Positions 1 to 8,849 of a stretch of DNA of 64,000 nt are shown here, piece by piece. Where the stretch lies: assembly GCF_000768315.1 (NCBI RefSeq), contig NZ_AQQX01000002.1:248001-312000 (forward strand), given 5' to 3'. Under the pieces are notes generated by a model. It ran no database searches. It was not told where the DNA came from and saw only the letters and a program-made list of their open reading frames with translations. This stretch comes from Pseudooceanicola atlanticus. Its GTDB lineage: Bacteria; Pseudomonadota; Alphaproteobacteria; Rhodobacterales; Rhodobacteraceae. The position numbers and the translations under genes were made by a program. Position 1 is the stretch's first letter, and each line of letters starts with the position of its first letter.

Positions 1-2
1 AG

Positions 3-1301
3 GTGTCGATCAACCGCGCCGTGGTGGTCGAAAGCGACGTGGCCTTTGCCGAACTCAGCATCGCCAACCCGCAGATCGCCGACATCTCGTCGCTCTCGGA
101 CCGGTCGATCTACGTTCTGGGCAAGGCGCCGGGGATCACCACGCTGACCCTGCTCGACGCAGAGGGGCGGCTGATCTCCAATGTCGACGTGGTCGTGTCC
201 GCCGATATCTCGGAATTCAAGGAACGGCTCCGCCAGATCCTGCCCAACGAGAAGATCGAGGTGCGCACCGCCAATGACGGGATCGTCCTGTCGGGCGTCG
301 TGTCCTCCTCCCAGCGGTTGCAACGCGCCCTGGACCTTGCCGAACGCTACGCGCCGGAACGGGTGTCCAACCTGATGTCCGTGGGCGGCGTCCAGCAGGT
401 GATGCTGAAGGTCCGATTCGCCGAAATGCAGCGGTCCGTGTCCAAGAACCTCGCCGCCTCGCTGGCGGCCGACGGCTCCGCGCTTGGCGGTGGCCTGGGG
501 ATCTCCACCGGCACCGGGCGCTATTCCAACTCCGGCAGCCAGACCTCCGGCATCGGCGGCACGCTTCCGGGCTCCAACACCAATTCCGGCGCGACCCTGC
601 TGGGCTTCAACGCCGGTGCGGTGCAGGTCGGCATCCTGCTGGAAGCGCTGGAAACCAAGGGCGTTGTCCGCACCCTGGCCGAACCCAACCTCACCGCCCT
701 GTCGGGGCAGGAGGCCAAGTTCCTCGCCGGTGGCGAATATCCCGTGCCCGTCGCCCAGGATGGCGGCACCGTCACGGTCGAATTCAAACCCTTCGGCGTT
801 GAGCTCAACTTCATCCCGCGGGTCGTCGACCAGGACCTCATCAACCTCGAACTGCAGGCCGCCGTGTCGGCGATCGACCCCAATAACGGGTTCGAACTCA
901 ACGCCTTCCGGATCGACGCCTTCACCCGCCGCGAAACCTCCACCACGGTGGAAATGCGCGACGGTGACAGCTTTGCCATCGCGGGCCTGCTTCAGGACGA
1001 TTTCCGCGACACCAAAAGCCAGGTGCCATGGCTCGGGGACATCCCGATCCTGGGCGCGCTGTTCCGCTCCGCCGAATACCAGCGTGAGCAATCCGAACTG
1101 GTCATCATCGTGACCGCGCACCTTGTGACCCCCACGCGGGGCGAGGCGCTGGCCCTGCCGACCGACCGGGTCAAACCCCCGTCGGAAAAGGATCTTTTCC
1201 TGTTCGGCAAGGTCGAAAAAGATCAACGCAAGCTCAAGGGGGCCGCGGGCGAAGTCGCCAAGCAGGACTTCAAGGGCTCCTATGGCTACGTGATGGAGTG
1301 A
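3..1301 (+). CDS. cpaC: Tad/Cpa pilus secretin CpaC (RcpA), 5' truncated
   Basis: Outer-membrane secretin that forms the channel for the Flp pilus. The visible part starts inside the pilus-and-secretin N-terminal domain (residues about 1-65, with IADISSLSDRSIYVLGK), followed by a BON-like region and the secretin domain from about residue 205 (VVRTLAEPNLTALSGQEA, then VPWLGDIPILGALF near residue 342). A Gly/Ser-rich insert at about 155-200 precedes the secretin core. No signal peptide is visible, and the reading frame is open to the window edge, so the first GTG at base 3 is probably internal and the real start lies upstream. It leads directly into the tad genes that follow. Function is certain; only the 5' end is missing. 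Confidence 0.93.
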   Translation: MSINRAVVVESDVAFAELSIANPQIADISSLSDRSIYVLGKAPGITTLTLLDAEGRLISNVDVVVSADISEFKERLRQILPNEKIEVRTANDGIVLSGVVSSSQRLQRALDLAERYAPERVSNLMSVGGVQQVMLKVRFAEMQRSVSKNLAASLAADGSALGGGLGISTGTGRYSNSGSQTSGIGGTLPGSNTNSGATLLGFNAGAVQVGILLEALETKGVVRTLAEPNLTALSGQEAKFLAGGEYPVPVAQDGGTVTVEFKPFGVELNFIPRVVDQDLINLELQAAVSAIDPNNGFELNAFRIDAFTRRETSTTVEMRDGDSFAIAGLLQDDFRDTKSQVPWLGDIPILGALFRSAEYQREQSELVIIVTAHLVTPTRGEALALPTDRVKPPSEKDLFLFGKVEKDQRKLKGAAGEVAKQDFKGSYGYVME

Positions 1302-1306
1302 TCGGG

Positions 1307-1975
1307 ATGGCTCGCACAACTCACCTGATCCTCATCGGCGCGCTGGCCACCACGGCCCTGTCCGCCTGCACCACGGACAGCCGCCGGTCCTTCCTGAACG
1401 AGGCCGGTACCTTCCAGGGCGATGGCACCTTCGGCAACGCCACGATGAACAACACGCTCGTCCAGAACGGCGAAAAGCGCTACGTTCTGGATCTCGCCAA
1501 CCGGTTCGCCAACGAAGTCGACAGCACCGTTAACTTCGCCTTCAACTCGTCGCAGCTCGATGCGGCGGCGCGGGCAACGCTGAACCAGCAGGCCAATTTC
1601 ATCCGCCAGTTCCCCGAGGTCCGGTTCCGTGTCTACGGCCATACCGACCTGGTCGGGTCCGCCGCCTACAACCAGCGCCTCGGCCTGGCCCGGGCGCGTG
1701 CGGTGGTCGGATACCTCGTCTCCCACGGGATCAGCGCCACCCGGCTCGAAGCGGTCGTCTCCAAGGGCGAAACACAGCCTCTGGTTGTTACACAAGGTCG
1801 CGAGCGGAAAAATCGCCGCACAGTGACTGAAGTGACCGGCTTCGTCGAGGATAACCCGATGATTCTAGACGGAAAATACGCCCAGGTCGTGTATCGCGGC
1901 TATGTCGAATCCGCCATCGCCCCGACCGGTCTGACCGGGGTCGATTTCACCGGTGGGTCCTCGGGTGGTGAATAA
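1307..1975 (+). CDS. OmpA-family lipoprotein of the tad locus
   Basis: Small OmpA C-terminal-domain lipoprotein (222 aa). From the ATG at 1307 it has a lipoprotein signal peptide ending in LSAC, then a linker, then the OmpA peptidoglycan-binding core (VNFAFNSSQLD, FRVYGHTDLVGSAAYNQRLG, LARARAVVGYL) up to about residue 180. GGAG eight bases upstream supports this ATG over an in-frame GTG at 1298. It sits between cpaC and cpaE, where Caulobacter-type loci carry CpaD. By position it probably anchors or stabilises the secretin at the outer membrane and cell wall. That role is inferred; the fold is clear. Confidence 0.88.
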   Translation: MARTTHLILIGALATTALSACTTDSRRSFLNEAGTFQGDGTFGNATMNNTLVQNGEKRYVLDLANRFANEVDSTVNFAFNSSQLDAAARATLNQQANFIRQFPEVRFRVYGHTDLVGSAAYNQRLGLARARAVVGYLVSHGISATRLEAVVSKGETQPLVVTQGRERKNRRTVTEVTGFVEDNPMILDGKYAQVVYRGYVESAIAPTGLTGVDFTGGSSGGE

Positions 1976-1995
1976 TCCCGGTTTGTGACCGGGAT
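1975..1995 (+). terminator. Stem-loop after the OmpA-like gene
   Basis: ATCCCGGT and ACCGGGAT form a perfect 8-bp stem with a 5-base loop. It overlaps the last base of the TAA stop codon. No T-run follows, so it may be an attenuator or an mRNA-end stabiliser rather than a full intrinsic terminator. The rest of the 192-bp gap before cpaE shows no gene. Confidence 0.4.
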
Positions 1996-2167
1996 CGTTC
2001 TCACCGGTCGCACAATTACAGAGTTTTGGCCCAACTATTGCCTAGATTGACCTGCATTTTCCTACCCAGACCATAATACCCGAGCGACTCGGGACGGCGT
2101 CTAAGCCCACGAAGAACGGGCATGTCAGGTAGAACGGCAAGGCGCCGGTTGGATAGGATTTGAGGCA

Positions 2168-3412
2168 ATGAACGCGACTGCACCATCGCAACCGGAAACG
2201 GACACGATCATCGCTTGCACCATCCGCCGTGAACCGGACGGGTTCGAGCTGCTGATCGAAGACATGGAATCCGCGCTTGGCGACCAGTGGGGCGACCTCG
2301 GCTTTGCCGAAGCGCTGATGTTCTTCAACCAGCCCGAAGCCCAGACCCTCGAATTCGTCGCCATCGCGATGGATGCCGAGGACGAAAACAACATCGTCAT
2401 GCTGGGCGAGGTCATCACCCAGGCCCGCAACAACGGCATCAAGGTCATCCTGATCGCCGAAGACGTCAGCCCCTCCGCCCTGCACCAACTGCTGCGCAAG
2501 GGCGCCGACGAATTCGTGCCCTACCCGCTTCCCGAAGGCGAACTGGCCGCTGCCATCGCGCGCATCCAGACGCCCGAACCGGAACCCGACCACGACGCGC
2601 CTCAGCGCAAGGCCTCGGCCCGCGGCACCAAGGAAGGCGCCGTGATCGTCTGCCACGGCCTGGCCGGTGGCGTCGGCGCCACCACCTTTGCCGTCAACCT
2701 CGCCTGGGAACTGGCGACGGTGGCCAAGGAAAACGCGCCCAAGGTCTGCGTACTGGACCTCGACCTGCAATTCGGCGCCGTCAGCACCTATCTCGACCTG
2801 CCCCGCCGCGAGGCCGTCTACGAACTCCTCTCCGATACCGAGGCGATGGATGACGACGTGTTCAAGCAGGCGCTCCTCGGCTTCGAGGACAAGCTGCAGG
2901 TCCTGACCTCTCCGTCGGAAATGCTGCCGCTGGACCTCATCACCTCGGACGACGTGACCCGGGTGATCGAAATGGCCCGGTCGCATTTCGACTTCGTCTT
3001 GATCGACATGCCCTCGACCATCGTGCAGTGGTCCGAAACGGTGCTGAACGCCGCGCATGTCTATTTCGCCCTGATGGAGCTCGACATGCGCTCCGCCCAG
3101 AACACGCAGCGCCTCAAGCGCGCGCTCCAGGCCGAGGAACTCCCGGTCGAAAAGCTGCGCTACGTGCTGAACCGCGCACCCAAATCGCTCGACCTGAACG
3201 GCAAGGCCCGGGTCAAGCGTCTGGCCGAAAGTCTGGATATCTCGGTCGAGGTGCAGCTGCCCGATGGCGGCCGCCCGATCCTTCAGGCCTGCGACCACGG
3301 GCAGCCGCTGGCGTTCTCCGCTGGCAAGAACCCGATGCGCAAGGAAATTCAGAAACTCGCGAAATCGCTTTTCGAACTCGGGGAACAAGCCACCGAAGTC
3401 GAAGCGGCATAA
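2168..3412 (+). CDS. cpaE: Pilus assembly protein CpaE (TadZ), MinD/ParA-like
   Basis: TadZ/CpaE localisation factor of the Tad pilus (414 aa). Residues 1-140 form a degenerate receiver-like domain (VILIAEDVSPSALHQLLRKG), followed by a MinD/ParA-type ATPase domain from about residue 158. Its P-loop reads GLAGGVGATTFAVNLA, so the Lys of the usual GKT is Ala. This deviant P-loop is common in CpaE proteins. Switch-like DLDLQFGAVS and IDMPS follow. It lies 23 bp upstream of cpaF and is expected to position the pilus machine at the inner membrane. Confidence 0.93.
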   Translation: MNATAPSQPETDTIIACTIRREPDGFELLIEDMESALGDQWGDLGFAEALMFFNQPEAQTLEFVAIAMDAEDENNIVMLGEVITQARNNGIKVILIAEDVSPSALHQLLRKGADEFVPYPLPEGELAAAIARIQTPEPEPDHDAPQRKASARGTKEGAVIVCHGLAGGVGATTFAVNLAWELATVAKENAPKVCVLDLDLQFGAVSTYLDLPRREAVYELLSDTEAMDDDVFKQALLGFEDKLQVLTSPSEMLPLDLITSDDVTRVIEMARSHFDFVLIDMPSTIVQWSETVLNAAHVYFALMELDMRSAQNTQRLKRALQAEELPVEKLRYVLNRAPKSLDLNGKARVKRLAESLDISVEVQLPDGGRPILQACDHGQPLAFSAGKNPMRKEIQKLAKSLFELGEQATEVEAA

Positions 3413-3435
3413 GGACGAGAAGGGGGTAGGCAGAG

Positions 3436-4932
3436 ATGTTTTCACGCTACAAGAAAGACGGCGGCACCGCCGCGGCACCACGGCCCAAGCCGGCCGCCGC
3501 CCCTCAGCCCGCCTCCCAGCCTTCGCTCAAGCCGGTCGGCGCCAACGTGCCCAAGGCCGCGCCGGAACAGCCCGCCCAGCCTCCAAAAACCGCCTCCATG
3601 CGCAAGCCGATGCCCAAGGCCGCCGCACAACCGGCCGCCGCGGACAAGAACCGCAAGCGCAAGGAACGCCTGGGCGAGATCAAGCTGGAACTGCACCGCG
3701 CCCTTCTGGACAACCTGAACCTCGCCGCGCTGGACAATGCCAGCGAAAGCGACCTGCGGATGGAAATCAACTCCATCGCCACCGAGGTGCTCCAGGAAAA
3801 GGGCATCGTGCTGAACCGCGAGGAACGCACGACCCTCAACCAGGAACTCTATGACGAGGTGAAGGGCCTGGGCCCGCTGGAAAGCCTGCTCAAGGATGAC
3901 AGCGTCTCGGATATCCTGGTCAACGGCCCGCAGAACATCTTTGTCGAACGTAACGGCAAGCTCGAAATGTCGGACGTGACCTTCAAGGATGAAAAGCACC
4001 TGCTGCGGATCATCGACAAGATCGTTTCCGCCGTGGGTCGCCGCGTCGACGAGATGAACCCCTATGTCGACGCCCGTCTTGCCGACGGGTCGCGTTTCAA
4101 CGCCATGGTCCCGCCGATCGCGGTGGACGGGTCGCTCGTCTCCATTCGTAAGTTCAAGAAGGACAAGCTGGCCATCGACGACCTGGTCAACTTCGGCGCC
4201 TTCACCGAAGAAATGGCCGCCTACCTCCAGGCCGCCGTGTCGACCCGCCTGAACGTCATCGTCTCGGGCGGTACCGGCTCCGGTAAGACGACCACGCTCA
4301 ACGCGCTGTCCTCGTTCATCGACAATTCCGAACGCATCCTGACGATCGAGGATACGGCGGAACTTCAGTTGCAGCAGGTCCATGTGGGCCGGATGGAAAG
4401 CCGTCCGCCCAACGTCGAGGGCAAGGGCGCGGTCACCCCGCGCGACTGCCTCAAGAACGCCCTGCGGATGCGTCCCGACCGCATCATCGTCGGCGAGACG
4501 CGCGGCGAGGAAGTCATCGACATGCTCCAGGCCATGAACACCGGCCACGACGGCTCGATGACCACGATCCACGCCAACTCCGCCCGCGACGGTGTCTCGC
4601 GTCTCGAAAACATGATCTCCATGTCCGGGATCGAAATGCCGCTCAAGGCGATGCGCTCGCAGATCGCCTCGGCTGTGCACCTGATCGTGCAGGCCTCCCG
4701 CCTGCAGGACGGCACCCGGCGCATGACCTCGATCACCGAAATCACCGGCATGGAAGGCGACGTGATCTCCATGCAGGAGATTTTCCGCTTCCAGCGCACC
4801 GGCGTGACCCCCGAGAACAAGATCATCGGGCATTTCACCGCCACCGGCGTGCGCAGCCACTTCTCTGAACGGTTCAAGATGTGGGGCTACGACCTGCCCG
4901 CGCATATCTTCGAACCCACCCGGATGGACTGA
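3436..4932 (+). CDS. cpaF: Tad pilus assembly ATPase CpaF (TadA)
   Basis: Cytoplasmic hexameric secretion ATPase of the GspE/VirB11 superfamily (498 aa) that powers Flp pilus assembly and retraction. A Pro/Ala/Lys-rich N-terminal tail (residues 1-75) precedes the N-terminal domain. Walker A GGTGSGKT is at residues 278-285, and [16 protein letters not shown] (Asp and Walker B box) and the His box [11 protein letters not shown] follow. Length is normal for the family. It forms one transcription unit with cpaE upstream and tadB 5 bp downstream. Confidence 0.96.
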   Translation: MFSRYKKDGGTAAAPRPKPAAAPQPASQPSLKPVGANVPKAAPEQPAQPPKTASMRKPMPKAAAQPAAADKNRKRKERLGEIKLELHRALLDNLNLAALDNASESDLRMEINSIATEVLQEKGIVLNREERTTLNQELYDEVKGLGPLESLLKDDSVSDILVNGPQNIFVERNGKLEMSDVTFKDEKHLLRIIDKIVSAVGRRVDEMNPYVDARLADGSRFNAMVPPIAVDGSLVSIRKFKKDKLAIDDLVNFGAFTEEMAAYLQAAVSTRLNVIVSGGTGSGKTTTLNALSSFIDNSERILTIEDTAELQLQQVHVGRMESRPPNVEGKGAVTPRDCLKNALRMRPDRIIVGETRGEEVIDMLQAMNTGHDGSMTTIHANSARDGVSRLENMISMSGIEMPLKAMRSQIASAVHLIVQASRLQDGTRRMTSITEITGMEGDVISMQEIFRFQRTGVTPENKIIGHFTATGVRSHFSERFKMWGYDLPAHIFEPTRMD

Positions 4933-4937
4933 AGACC

Positions 4938-5906
4938 ATGGCCATTTCCGTCGCACCCGTCATCTACATCGTGATCTTCGTCGGCGTTCTTGCGCTGGTC
5001 GAGGGCCTGTATCTCGTCTTCTTCGGCAAATCCATCAGCCTCAACAGCCGCGTGAACCGCCGGCTCGAGATGATGGAAAAGGGCGGCAACCGCGAAGAAG
5101 TGCTGGAAAAGCTGCGCAAGGAAATGCAGCAGCACATGAAGGCGCAGCAGATCCCGCTCTATTCGCTGCTGGCCGAAAAGGCCCAGAAGGCGGCGATCGC
5201 CTTTACCCCGCAACAGCTGCTTCTGCTGATGGCGGGCCTTGGCATGGTGTCCTTCATGGGCATGACCATCGCCACCGACACCGCCCTGCCGCTGCGCGCC
5301 GCGATGTCCGGTGCCATGGGTGTCGGCGCGGTCTATTTCTGGGTCAGCTCCAAGGCGAAAAAGCGGATGTCCCTGATCGAGGAACAGCTGCCCGACGCCG
5401 TCGAACTCATGGTCCGCTCGCTGCGTGTCGGCCACCCGTTCTCCTCGGCCATCCAGATCGTCAGCCGCGAGGTCGCCGACCCGCTGGCCTCCGAATTCGG
5501 GATGATCGCCGATGAAAACGCCTATGGCCGCGACATGGGCGAGGCGCTCAAGGAAATGGCCGACCGGATCGGCCTGCAGGATCTGCGCTTCCTCGCGGTT
5601 GCGGTAACCATTCAGCAGACCTCGGGTGGTAACCTCGCCGAGATTCTGGCCGGCCTGGCCAAGGTGATCCGCGCCCGGTTCCGCCTGTTCCGCCGGGTCA
5701 AGGCCATCACCGCCGAAGCACAATGGTCGGGCAAGTTCCTGTCGGCCTTCCCGATCATCGCGCTGATCGCGATCAACGTGATGGATCCGCATTATTACGA
5801 CGAGGTGATGGATCACCCGTACTTTATTCCCGCCTGCCTTTTCGTTGCAGGGTTCCTGGCGGTGAACCTGATGGTCATGCGCAAGCTTGTCGACATCAAG
5901 GTCTGA
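4938..5906 (+). CDS. tadB: Tad inner-membrane platform protein TadB
   Basis: Polytopic GspF-like protein (322 aa) that, with TadC, forms the inner-membrane platform on which CpaF acts. It has an N-terminal membrane segment (VIYIVIFVGVLALVEGLYLVFF), two more near residues 90-135, a T2SSF cytoplasmic domain (LPDAVELMVRSLRVGHPFSSAIQ), and two C-terminal membrane segments. I start it at the ATG at 4938, five bases after the cpaF stop, because an upstream extension would run inside cpaF. The T2SSF motif and operon position make this secure. Confidence 0.94.
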   Translation: MAISVAPVIYIVIFVGVLALVEGLYLVFFGKSISLNSRVNRRLEMMEKGGNREEVLEKLRKEMQQHMKAQQIPLYSLLAEKAQKAAIAFTPQQLLLLMAGLGMVSFMGMTIATDTALPLRAAMSGAMGVGAVYFWVSSKAKKRMSLIEEQLPDAVELMVRSLRVGHPFSSAIQIVSREVADPLASEFGMIADENAYGRDMGEALKEMADRIGLQDLRFLAVAVTIQQTSGGNLAEILAGLAKVIRARFRLFRRVKAITAEAQWSGKFLSAFPIIALIAINVMDPHYYDEVMDHPYFIPACLFVAGFLAVNLMVMRKLVDIKV

Positions 5907-5917
5907 GGGGGCCGGAC

Positions 5918-6916
5918 ATGGAAGCGATCAATTCACTCCTGGTCGGGGCACTCGGGCCCCTTGGGCCGCTCATGGTCGTCGGCGGCCTCGGGCTGCTGCT
6001 GATCCTCGTCACCCTGCCCTTCCTGATCACCAAGAAGGAAGACCCGCTCGAGAAACTCAAGCGCAGCAATGCCGAACAAAGCCGTGGCGATGCCAAGCAT
6101 GACCGCCTGCGCAACGCCAAGTCGAACAAGAAACTGGAACGCTATTCCAGCTTCCTCGAACCCCAGAACGAGGCGGAATATTCCGCCATGCGCCAGAAGA
6201 TGCTGCAGGCCGGCTATCGCTCCAAGGATGCGGTCCGGTACTTCCACTTCGCGCAGTTCTCGCTGGGGATCCTCGGCCTGATCGTCGGCGTCGTCTACTT
6301 CCTGCTGTTCCTGGCCGCCGACGATCCGGACATGCAGAAGACCCTGATGTACACGATGGGCCCGGGCATCATCGGCTACATGTTTCCGAAATACTGGATC
6401 AACAAGCGGATGGAGACCCGCAAGGAAGAGATCGTCAACGGGTTTCCCGACGCGCTCGACATGCTTCTCGTCTGCGTCGAGGCCGGCCAGTCCATGGACC
6501 AGGCGATCCTGCGCGTCGCCGGGGAAATCCGCACCTCCTATCCCTCGCTGGCCGATGAATTCGAAATCGTCAGCCACGAGATCAAGGCCGGCAAGGACAA
6601 GCCCACCGTGCTGTCGGAAATGGCCGAACGCTGCGGCGTGCCGGACATTGCCAGCTTTGTCACCGTGCTCGTCCAGTCCGCCACCTTCGGCACCTCGGTC
6701 GCCGACGCCCTGCGCGTCTACGCGGCGGAAATGCGTGACAAGCGCGTGATGCGGGCAGAGGAAAAGGCGAACAAGCTGCCCACCAAGATGACGCTGGCCA
6801 CGATGATGTTGACCGTGCCGCCGCTTCTGATCATCCTGATCGGGCCGTCGCTCCTCGGCATCTCCAAGATGGGCGAGATGAGCGCGCAGCAGACCCAGGA
6901 AGAGGCGCGTAAATGA
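5918..6916 (+). CDS. tadC: Tad inner-membrane platform protein TadC
   Basis: Second GspF-family platform protein of the Tad system (332 aa). The N-terminal membrane segment (PLMVVGGLGLLLILVTLPFLI) is followed by a charged cytoplasmic stretch, two central membrane segments, a T2SSF domain (FPDALDMLLVCVEAGQSMDQ) and a C-terminal hydrophobic hairpin. The start at 5918 is preceded by GAGGGGG and lies 11 bp after tadB. Its stop overlaps the next gene by 4 bp, showing translational coupling. Confidence 0.93.
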   Translation: MEAINSLLVGALGPLGPLMVVGGLGLLLILVTLPFLITKKEDPLEKLKRSNAEQSRGDAKHDRLRNAKSNKKLERYSSFLEPQNEAEYSAMRQKMLQAGYRSKDAVRYFHFAQFSLGILGLIVGVVYFLLFLAADDPDMQKTLMYTMGPGIIGYMFPKYWINKRMETRKEEIVNGFPDALDMLLVCVEAGQSMDQAILRVAGEIRTSYPSLADEFEIVSHEIKAGKDKPTVLSEMAERCGVPDIASFVTVLVQSATFGTSVADALRVYAAEMRDKRVMRAEEKANKLPTKMTLATMMLTVPPLLIILIGPSLLGISKMGEMSAQQTQEEARK

Positions 6917-7479
6917 TCCGAACGACCCTGACGGTGCTGACCCTCGCACTGGCCCTGTCGGGCTGTGCGCGCGTCTTTCCCGCCAAGGTCGACAAGGACA
7001 GCCCCTTTGCCCCCGGCGTCGATTACCGGAAAGAGGCCGTGGACGGCCTGACCGTCGGCAACCGGCTTCTGGCCAACAAGGAATACAACCTCGCCCTCGA
7101 CGCCTTCACCCGCGCCGCGATGGAGGAAGGCTTTACCGGCGAAACCTATGCCGGGCTGGGCGCCGCGAATTTCGGGCTGGGCCGTCTGGGCCAGGCGGAA
7201 AAGCAACTGCGCGAAGCCGTCAAGTCCCCCGAAGCCCCGCCCGAGGCCTGGAACAACCTGGGCCTCGTGCTGATCGAAAAGGGCGAATTGCCCGAAGCGG
7301 TCGAGGTTTTGCGCCGCGCCTTCGCCCTTTCGAACGGCCAGAACGATGAAATCCGCGAGAATTTGCGCTTGGCACTCGCAATGCAGGGCAAAAACGACTA
7401 TGATCCGGACGTAGAACAAGAACTCGACTTGGTCCAAAGCGGTAAGGGGCAGTATAGGCTTCACCAGCAGGTACCTTGA
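6913..7479 (+). CDS. tadD: TadD-like TPR lipoprotein (first copy)
   Basis: Lipoprotein of 188 aa with a signal peptide ending in the lipobox LSGC. It is followed by at least three tetratricopeptide repeats (AGLGAANFGLGRLGQAEKQL, AWNNLGLVLIEKGELPEAVE). TadD proteins are outer-membrane TPR lipoproteins that help secretin assembly and pilus biogenesis. The ATGA overlap with tadC puts it in the same operon. A second, longer TPR lipoprotein follows at once, so the two may divide the usual TadD role. Confidence 0.85.
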   Translation: MIRTTLTVLTLALALSGCARVFPAKVDKDSPFAPGVDYRKEAVDGLTVGNRLLANKEYNLALDAFTRAAMEEGFTGETYAGLGAANFGLGRLGQAEKQLREAVKSPEAPPEAWNNLGLVLIEKGELPEAVEVLRRAFALSNGQNDEIRENLRLALAMQGKNDYDPDVEQELDLVQSGKGQYRLHQQVP

Positions 7480-7510
7480 TTGGGGCGACGGCAGTAAAGG
7501 ACGCAGGCAT

Positions 7511-8356
7511 ATGCGCCACCCTGTATTCGTATTCTCCTGTCTGGCGGGGGCGCTTGCCCTGTCCGCCTGCTCTCAGACGTCGACAAGCGAGGTCAATCGC
7601 GCCTTTCGCGATGTGAACGTCGTGGACGAGAGCAATCTCAACGACATCATGCTCACCGTCGGGGACCCGAACGAGGCGGTCGTCTACTTCCAGCGCACGC
7701 TGAAGGACAATCCCGACCGTATCGACGTGCGCCGCGGCCTCGCGCAAAGCCTGATCCGCGCCAAGCGCCCGACCGAGGCCGTGATCGCCTGGTCCAAGGT
7801 GGTCGACCATCCCGACAGCAACGGCGAGGACAAGGTCGATTACGCCGATGCCCTGATCCGTGACGGGCAATGGGACAAGGCCGACAAGGTGCTCGACACG
7901 ATCCCGCCCACCCACGAGACCTACAAGCGGTACCGGCTCGAGGCGATGGTCGCCGACAGCAACCAGGAATGGAAGAAGGCCGACAGCTTCTATGAAACCG
8001 CCGTCGGCCTGACGACCCGCCCCGGCGGCGTCTTCAACAACTGGGGCTATTCCAAGCTGACCCGCGGCGATTTCGCCGAGGCGGAAAAGCTCTTCGCCCA
8101 GGCGATCCAGCACGACAGCGATCTCTTCACCGCCAAGAACAACCTGATCCTGGCCCGCGGCGCACAGCGCAACTACACCCTGCCCGTCATCCCGATGCAG
8201 CAGACCGAACGCGCGCAATTGCTGCACACGCTGGGCCTGACGGCCGTGAAACAGGGTGATGTCGAGATGGGCAAGACGCTGCTCCGCGAAGCCATCGAAA
8301 CCCATCCCCAGCATTTCGAGGATGCGGTGCGGTCGCTCCGCGCGCTCGAAGCCTGA
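7511..8356 (+). CDS. TadD-like TPR lipoprotein (second copy)
   Basis: 281-aa lipoprotein with the signal peptide MRHPVFVFSCLAGALALSAC (lipobox LSAC), then several TPR units: residues about 55-80 (EAVVYFQRTLKDNPDRIDVR), 85-120, 155-200 (GVFNNWGYSKLTRGDFAEAE) and a final one near the C-terminus. It is 31 bp downstream of the first TPR lipoprotein. By family it should act in secretin or pilus assembly at the outer membrane. Which of the two is the functional TadD orthologue cannot be told from sequence alone. Confidence 0.86.
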   Translation: MRHPVFVFSCLAGALALSACSQTSTSEVNRAFRDVNVVDESNLNDIMLTVGDPNEAVVYFQRTLKDNPDRIDVRRGLAQSLIRAKRPTEAVIAWSKVVDHPDSNGEDKVDYADALIRDGQWDKADKVLDTIPPTHETYKRYRLEAMVADSNQEWKKADSFYETAVGLTTRPGGVFNNWGYSKLTRGDFAEAEKLFAQAIQHDSDLFTAKNNLILARGAQRNYTLPVIPMQQTERAQLLHTLGLTAVKQGDVEMGKTLLREAIETHPQHFEDAVRSLRALEA

Positions 8357-8357
8357 C

Positions 8358-8849
8358 ATGCTGGCGCTCGACCCGGTCGCGGCGCGGCTGTTCCTGCCCT
8401 TCGCCGCGCTGATCGGGCTCTACGTGTCCTGGACGGACCTGCGCGGCATGCGCATCCCCAATGCCTCCGTCATCCTGCTGGCACTGGTCTTCGTGATCCT
8501 CGGCCCCTTCGTCCTGCCGCTGGACACGTATGGCATGCGCCTGCTGCACCTCGTGGTGATGCTGCTGGCCGGCATGGCCGCCACCGCCGCCCGCATGATG
8601 GGCGCGGGCGACGCCAAGTTCATTGCCGCCGCCGCCCCCTTCTTCGCCCTGTCCGATATCAGCGCGGTGATGATGCTGCTGGCCGCCTGCATGCTGGCCG
8701 CCTTCGCCACGCATCGCGCGGCCAAGCATTCGCCGCTCCGTCGCCTCGCCCCCGATTGGGAAAGCTGGGACAGGGGCCGCGAATTTCCCATGGGCACCGC
8801 CCTGTCCACCACCCTGACGCTCTACCTCGCGCTCGCGGCCTTCGGTTAG
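8358..8849 (+). CDS. cpaA: Prepilin peptidase, A24 family (TadV/CpaA)
   Basis: Short membrane aspartic protease (163 aa) that cleaves Flp prepilin and pseudopilins. The first catalytic Asp is in SWTDLRGMRIPN near residue 22, and the second is in the GAGDAKFIAA motif (GxGD). Five or so hydrophobic segments agree with the A24 fold, and it lacks the N-terminal methylase domain of the longer PilD type, as TadV does. The ATG at 8358 follows the TPR gene stop by one base. It closes the operon and runs convergently into the next gene with a 4-bp overlap. Confidence 0.93.
   Translation: MLALDPVAARLFLPFAALIGLYVSWTDLRGMRIPNASVILLALVFVILGPFVLPLDTYGMRLLHLVVMLLAGMAATAARMMGAGDAKFIAAAAPFFALSDISAVMMLLAACMLAAFATHRAAKHSPLRRLAPDWESWDRGREFPMGTALSTTLTLYLALAAFG

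Noticed and set aside
3442-4956. 504-codon minus-strand open frame opposite cpaF
   Set aside because: Shadow of a high-GC gene: His/Asp/Gly/Arg-rich translation without domains, while the plus frame is an intact CpaF.
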